A stretch of DNA of 64,000 bases from Ulota crispa. Taxonomy: Eukaryota > Streptophyta > Bryopsida > Orthotrichales > Orthotrichaceae. A model generated the notes under the pieces. It worked only from the letters and a program-made list of their open reading frames with translations. It was not told where the DNA came from and did not search any database. Location: positions 2,465,966 to 2,529,965 of the forward strand of contig OY987252.1 of assembly GCA_963920765.1 (NCBI GenBank). Direction: 5' to 3'. Positions 57,931 through 64,000 of this stretch are shown here, in pieces. Made by a program: the position numbers and the translations under genes. Position 1 is the first letter of the stretch; each line of letters starts with the position of its first letter.

Positions 57931-60900
57931 CTAAACGTCATCCCATGCATATTCTTCCCACCGCCAGGAAGTGCTCCTGTGAGATGATCCATACGTGGAG
58001 CCTGTGGACCGACCCTTTCGAGCATATAGGTCCGGCTGTGCTGCATCTGGTGCAGGGTGCCATCTATGATACTGATAGTTCAAGCCCTCCCACCGTCCAC
58101 GCTGTCGACTTGCTCGTGACCGACTCCCTGGCTCGCCTGCAAAACTAGAGGTATTCCACCCACTCTTCGCTTGAACAGTAGCTACGTCACTTGCTCGTGC
58201 CTGATTTCTTTCAGTATAAGTGTTCTTTGAAATATCGGTTGACCTTGTTTTGAACTTCCTCAAATCTTCTTCAGAATCGTATCGCGACCGTTTAGCAGGA
58301 TCAGAAAGGACTGCATATGCTTCACCAATGAGCTTAAAAAGCTGTTCCGATTCCTTCCGAACTTCGTCAATTAATCTGTCCCCATCTTTCTGAATAATCC
58401 CATGTGTAGCATCCTTTACAGGGTCATCTCCCAAGTCTCCACCACGCATCAAAAACTGACCAGCCTTATCAGGATGATGTCGTAGCGCAGCTTTCCTGTA
58501 CGCTTTCTTTATCTCGCTGGCTGAACAACTCAACTCTAATCCTAGTATGCTGTAGTGATCAAGAGGTACACCCTTCTTCATTTCCTCTTCTACTTTCATA
58601 AGCCTCCCCTTGACCTGCTGCAATTCCTCCTCACTCGAATTTGAAGGTCCAACTGAATCATTTTCACTTATGGATTTTATATCCTGCACTTCGAGGCGCT
58701 GCCTTTCATATATCCCAATCAGTCTCCATAAGTCACAACAGGACTGCCCGTAATCCCGTACTTTTTCGTGCAAAGATGCCCTGCGTGAAATAGCCTTTAC
58801 ATACCGCGGATCCAGGGCAAGTGCTCGGCTACAATCCGCTATAGCATCGGCGATGTGACCTAGAGCCTGGGAGGCAGCTGCCCGGTTACACAAACAGACG
58901 GCACAAAATGGACGTGACTCACCATTCCGTGCTAAAGCAGCTGTGTAATGCTCTAAAGCTTCGAAGTATTTTCCTGAATGAAAAGCTTTGTTACCCTCCA
59001 GCTTGTGATGCAGAAGGTCCCGAATCAACTCCATAGAAGGCAGAATTGTCTCCGCAGACAATGCGCCGGCCAGGTCTGAGTTCGAAGGAAACATGGCAGA
59101 AGGAACATCTTGTAGCTGTTGTAACTGCTCCAACGTCTCCTCCAGCTTGCCAAGGTGGAAATTAGCCTTAACAGTCATCCTCAGCCTCCAACCAAGAGGA
59201 GAGTTCTTGTACCTATTACTGTCTAAAACTGGAAAGTTTTTCTCTGCTAAAGCCGAACCCTGTTTACATACTTGAACTGCTTCAGTGTATCTTTGTAGGG
59301 AGATCAGCCTATGGACCTTCAGCTGTAGTAGCCACTCAGATTGGGGACTGGCAACAAGGGCCTCATCAAGGAGACGCAAAGCGGATACCGAATCCCCTGT
59401 TGAGTTTCTGAAGCGGTTTTTTTCTACCTGAATTTACAGAATTTTGTCAGTAATCGATAGCAATACACCACAAATTCAAGTCGTTACTATCAACAAAGTC
59501 GGTCAGAAATAGATTCTACAGCAAAGGACTCAAGAAAATATCGAGCAAGCACTACACGAATAAAAAGGAAGGGGATTCTATGTACGTTGCTACTGTAACA
59601 TCCTAATAAAACTGCAAGTAGGAACATGAATAAGCTTAGACGTCATCTATCCATATTAAGTAAAGTAATATATCAACGTAAATAGAAGCAATGCCAACTC
59701 TAACTACCTGAATAAGGCAATCCGCAACAAGTTGCGATTTCTTCAGGCCTTCTGACGCATTTCCTAAAAAATTTAAATCCACCTTCCTTGCCTCTTGAGC
59801 GTGCCTCAGGCACTCCTTGAAAGCGGTTGCAGCCAGCTCAATCTCCCCAAGAGCAAGATGACAACCTGCAGCTCGTAAGCGAACACGGAAAAACGAGGGA
59901 TCCACTGCCATAGCGTGTATACAATCAGCTAGAGCCTCCCTCATACGTCCCACAACCATTCTGGTCGCAGCTCTGTTGCTGTAACAGAGCATTGATGCTC
60001 GTATGCAACTCTGTGAAGTTTCATGTGGTGAAATACTCCCAGCACCGAGAGAGTAAAACTCCTCTGCTTTGGCAAAATCTCCATTTGCATAGGCGTAATT
60101 ACCCCTTAGCCTCCACCTTTCACAAACTTGTTCAGCATCACCACCACCACCACCAACAACAACTCCAGCTCCTGGAGCATTCACCATCTCCCGATTACCT
60201 GATCCCACCATGTTACCGATAGTAGCAGTACCAGACCTGATGCCAGACTTCATGTTAGTCAAAGACGTGGAGTTGCATTTGTCTGCTTGCGAAACAGGTA
60301 CGAAGGCATTATCACCCAATAGCACCCTTCCCACATTCTTTTGAGCTTTGCGAGTGCGCCGGGGTAAATTCGAAGTGGACAATCCGACAGGACTGGCTGT
60401 AAACGTGAAGGGACATTGTTGCTCCTCTCCTTTAACCCTAGGTTGGGCATCGCCAATGAAACTCAAACTCTCTGGACCACGGCTATTCTCAGTTTCGTCT
60501 TCATTCCTATCAGCAACTGAATTCTCGGTGTGGACACTTTTTACATCTTCCCTGCCAATCAATTCGTTCATGGGATAGCTTTGCTCGGCTAGGTAATTCT
60601 CTCGTTTCGCTCTCTCCACAGACATGGTATCAGCTCCGAGAATTCCCCTCAAGTCTTGACCAGAGCCTGCAGAACTTAATGCTCCTACACAGCTCTTATC
60701 CTTCACTAACCAGGAATCTGGCTCCATCACATTGGAAAGAGGGACAGAACTAGAGGTTTCATTTCCTCGACTAGATCCAGCACCAAAATTTAACTCAGAG
60801 ACCACTACTCCAATTTTTTGAATTGAGTCTTCAAGCTCAGTTGCTGACTTAACATCAAGGGCCCTACCGATTAACCCGTCACGGTCTACATCGTCGTAGT

Positions 60901-62551
60901 CTAAATCTAAGATCACAAACTGGTTAAAATCAAGATGACCTGAATGAAAATCCATTGATACACCATCTTTACTGGAGCTTGAAAGTGCTGCTGCTTTTGA
61001 TCCTTCACAACAGGTTGTATATGTACTATTCGTTCTTATAGCCTTTGACTTATGACTTAACCTTAAGGGACGATGCTGAAACTTCAGCTTCTTCACCTTC
61101 GGTGCTCGAGGCTTGGTTTCTCCTACTGCAGTGAACTTGAAAGATAAATTGTTACTTGCTGGTGGATTCTCCAAAGGCTGATTCTCCGTGCACTCTGGGG
61201 AACTAACTACTCCAGCACTTCCAGCTGCGAAATTAAACGTAGATGAGCTAGGAGTATCATATGCAGACGCATCTCTGCTTTGACCACCAGATATAGACGT
61301 ATTCTTCCCAGATGGGTCTAAAGCTTCCATGTGAAGGGTTAGGTTTTCCATATTCAATGGAAATATATCCCCCTTGCCAATGTCCAAATTCTCCAGAGAT
61401 TGTCCAACCTCCCCTTCAGAAAACAAAGCAACAGGTTTTACTGTGACTTTGCGATCTTTATCAAGACCTAGGTTTATCAATTTTTGAAATAAATTGATGC
61501 CTTCATCAATATCTAACTGCTTCAATTTCTGAGAGATGTCCACACAAATACCTTGATCAGTCTCTGAGATCATATTTCTCTGATCGGTATATTTAGATAT
61601 TCCTCCGGCCACACCTTGCACAGTATTGCCGCCCAACAATTCCTCAAAGGGAATCTCTGATTGTTGCATAGACTTAAATAAACCGGCAGTTTTCACTTCA
61701 GGAGAAAACTTAGGTTGGGAGCTAGAGATTGATAATCCCGCAAAACAAGGTGCAGTTGAACTACTTACTGGAGCCGCAGGCCCGTGTATCACCGAGGATA
61801 AACTGCCCTTCGGAACATTTAATTGTACGTCAGGCTCGGATGAACCTAAGAAAGACGCGTCATTAGATGAGTTTGCAGAATAAGCAGGCCTCATTGGCCT
61901 CAACATTGAACTTTCCAGGGAAGCATTTGAATGAACTAATGCCCCCGAAGTTCTCGAAATTAAGACATCTGTAGCAATGTCCGACTGAGGTGCAGGCCTA
62001 GATCCCAAAAAGAGACGGCCAGGGAAAACATTCGTTTGGGTTGTAGGCTTCAGGGGTCCTATATCCGATGCGCCAGCATTGAAAACGAAAGGCCCGGAAA
62101 TGCTGCTTGATAAGCTCGGCTTCAAGCCTGTCGTAATAGTTGAGAAGCTAGAAGTACCATATTCCACATCCCTACGAGCACCAGCAGAAGAAGCCAGCCC
62201 ATCTAAAAGAGAGAGCCCAGTACTAGCTTCAGTTGGAGGTATACTTGACAAAGCCGCAATTGTAGAACTCTGGATAGTCGTTCCACCGCCAGGAAAATTT
62301 AGAATCGAAAACGAAGAAGTAACCGGTATGTAGTCCTGAAACACAGCAGGAATCTGTTTATCACTGGCCTTCCCATCTCTATTACGAAAAGCCAAGAGCT
62401 CAGAGACAGAAACGGTGCGATTCCCAAGACCTGCATCTATACTTACAGACGAGGCCACAGTACACGCACCAAATCTATAGCCGCCACTACAAATTTGCGG
62501 TGACGAGAGGGTGCCTTCAGACTTGGACCTCTCCATTGCTTGGGTTGCCAT
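57931..62551 (-). CDS. TPR and J-domain co-chaperone, two coding exons
   Basis: Exon 1 is 62551-59708 (948 codons), exon 2 is 59427-57931 (498 codons plus stop); the 280-bp intron has GT and AG ends and lies between whole codons (CAG / GTA). Predicted length is about 1446 residues. Residues 1-800 are Ser-rich and disordered with F-x-F motifs (FVFNAG, FNFAAG, FKFTAV, FTFTAS). TPR units start near 805 and continue through exon 2 (GNKAFHSGKYFEALEHYTAA, RALALDPRYVKAI). A J domain spans about 1238-1328 (DHYSILGL, HHPDK at 1265-1269, YAVLSDPAKRSRYD) with a long acidic insert after the HPD helix. The architecture matches large plant DnaJ/TPR proteins such as Arabidopsis At5g12430 and At2g41520. The HPD loop should stimulate Hsp70 and the TPRs likely bind Hsp70/Hsp90 tails. 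The start is the first ATG after an in-frame TGA at 62602-62600. Confidence 0.9.
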
Positions 62552-63960
62552 AGTTGAACCGAGGTTAGAAGGTCCTATACGTTTAGCACCTGCTAAAATT
62601 CAGCTCTTTGGTTTCTAAAACCTCATCAAATAACTCCAGTAACCTTACAGTTAAGGTTTTTGAGAATAAAAAAGCGCCTGGGGCAGTAGAGCGCTGACAC
62701 TCACCCCAATGGATTCAATGCCCATGAAATGTAGTTTACACCAGATCTGAAAAAAACCTACTCCGGCGTAGAGGATGAAAGTTATGACTAGAAAGTGAAT
62801 GATGCTAGCATCATCTTCGTAATACTGATCTGCAAAATGAGGGCAAAATATTGAGAAGGGGAATACCGCAAACTCTTGCTCTGAAGGAGTACCGAAAACA
62901 AATACAACAATGTCGTTAAGCTACTGCAAATATTATTATACAGATTACTCCCCAATTAAAAGTGGATTTCAACACTGAGGGCTCGACGTGAGGTTATTTA
63001 GGGGGACGTACGTGAAAACCTACACTCTCCAAAATTCTCATTTGAGCAAAATACAACCGCAAATGGTCAGATGCTGTGAGAAATTTTGAAGTCGTGGGAC
63101 AAAATCGTAGACCCACCTGACCAAACAATTACTTCAGATCATAAGAGAGAAGAAAAAAAGCCATCCATTGCAAGAGGGTATGGATAATAAAAAAATTCAC
63201 TTGAAGAGATGTGCAGCCAATAAAAGACACATCAGACCACCCTGCCATTACTATTTAAAAGATTAAGAGAACAACTGCAACTTCTAAGAGCAACTCAAAA
63301 AACAGACTATGAAACCCCCATGTACTGCAACACTGTAGATAATCGGAACCTCACAATAAGACTACGGTAATATCCTATGAGGCCAAATACAAATAAAAAC
63401 TACATCATAACTTTTCACTAAACGATGTCCATCAAGACACAAAACAGAAATTCAATCATCATACAATATATATATCAAGGAATTCCGTATGGTAACTTCC
63501 CGCATTATAATTCTAGAGCGCCTCAGAAAAAAACATAATTGACCTCAACCAAAACTTTCCAACTCCAGTATCCGTCACGCGATGGCATGACCGTCATAAG
63601 ATGCCATCACTAAACAGAAATGCACTAAAGTCCTGAACTCCAGATGAGCAAACCCCGAAAGGCACAAATCCAAACATTCTACCAAATAACACATCACAAG
63701 GAAGTTGCTCAGAAAACTCACAGTGAAAGGCTATGGACGGTCTTCGCTGTAGAGCAAGACCAGGGGAGTAAGCATGAGACGAAAGTTCGCGCAGCTGGAC
63801 GGCTGAAATGATGAACTGTCTAAACAATATTGAACCTTTTCTCCATGGACGCGTGGCTGGGGGCGCCAGCGTCCGTTAAGCGTAATTCTCGGAGGGGTCT
63901 CGTCCTTGCATAGTCTCATTCCCGCACAGTTTCTATTTTCTCTTATTTTTTTAATTTTTG
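62552..63960 (-). promoter_or_regulatory. Presumed leader and promoter region of the TPR/J-domain gene
   Basis: No coding region is recognised. CpG-containing sequence at about 63580-63920 (for example GGGGGCGCCAGCGTCCG near 63861) contrasts with the AT-rich repeats elsewhere and lies upstream of the minus-strand gene, as expected for a promoter with an unmethylated leader; an intron in the leader is possible. The minus-strand frames 63827-63594 and 63919-63731 lack motifs. No specific promoter element is claimed. Confidence 0.4.
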
Positions 63961-64000
63961 CACAAATTAAAAGATCAATGCATAAGAGAGAAAAGGAACA

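Noticed and set aside
63594-63919. Small genes upstream of the TPR/J-domain gene
   Set aside because: The overlapping minus-strand frames lack motifs and sit where a promoter or leader is expected.
1-64000. LTR retrotransposon
   Set aside because: I found no Ty1 or Ty3 protease, integrase or RNase H blocks and no long direct repeats with TG..CA edges. The only reverse transcriptase is the L1-type one at 18950-19804.

Overview
The window looks like an AT-rich, repeat-dominated stretch of nuclear DNA from a land plant with a large genome. The evidence is a two-exon TPR plus J-domain gene with canonical GT/AG splicing, a plant-type L1 LINE, CACTA elements with 3-bp target duplications, and long gene-poor intervals. 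Exons resembling the ciliary protein IFT52 (including the motif KYFHPKE) suggest a lineage that keeps flagellated sperm (fern, lycophyte, bryophyte, cycad or Ginkgo). hAT (ZNF862-like) and DUF7869-like relics also suggest a seed-free plant. That placement is inference; no species can be named from the sequence.

Layout. 1-5.5 kb: broken IFT52-like gene fragment, its introns filled by a TTAA-ended TIR element and a foldback element. 5.5-16.7 kb: MITEs, truncated TTAA elements, microsatellites, minisatellites and a long hairpin, with no intact gene. 16.7-22.7 kb: 5'-truncated, decayed L1-type LINE on the minus strand, interrupted by a 194-bp CACTA-type MITE. 22.8-33.9 kb: more TTAA elements, an almost perfect inverted copy of 1.23 kb of the IFT52-like locus, a decayed CACTA relative, small TIR elements and an 11-bp minisatellite. 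33.9-46 kb: a CpG-richer tract, a degenerate long-period tandem array and a decayed open frame resembling DUF7869 proteins. 47-48.1 kb: an exactly 1000-bp TIR element holding a 22-bp minisatellite in opposite orientations. 49.9-56.1 kb: exon-like fragments, then a decayed hAT/ZNF862-like gene split by a 2.9-kb CACTA element with a clean TTG duplication. 56.9-57.8 kb: a TTAA element. 57.9-62.6 kb: the only intact-looking host gene, on the minus strand, encoding an approximately 1446-residue TPR/J-domain co-chaperone, with a CpG-containing presumed promoter/leader up to about 63.9 kb.

No operon-like, CRISPR-like or defence-system organisation is present. The most interesting structure lies in the mobile DNA: several unrelated TIR families that all end in TTAA-CCY (piggyBac-like hallmarks) without a visible transposase, a 20.8-kb interval bounded by near-identical inverted arms with abrupt identity edges, and well-preserved nested insertions. 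I worked by eye; percentages and boundaries of degenerate repeats are approximate.
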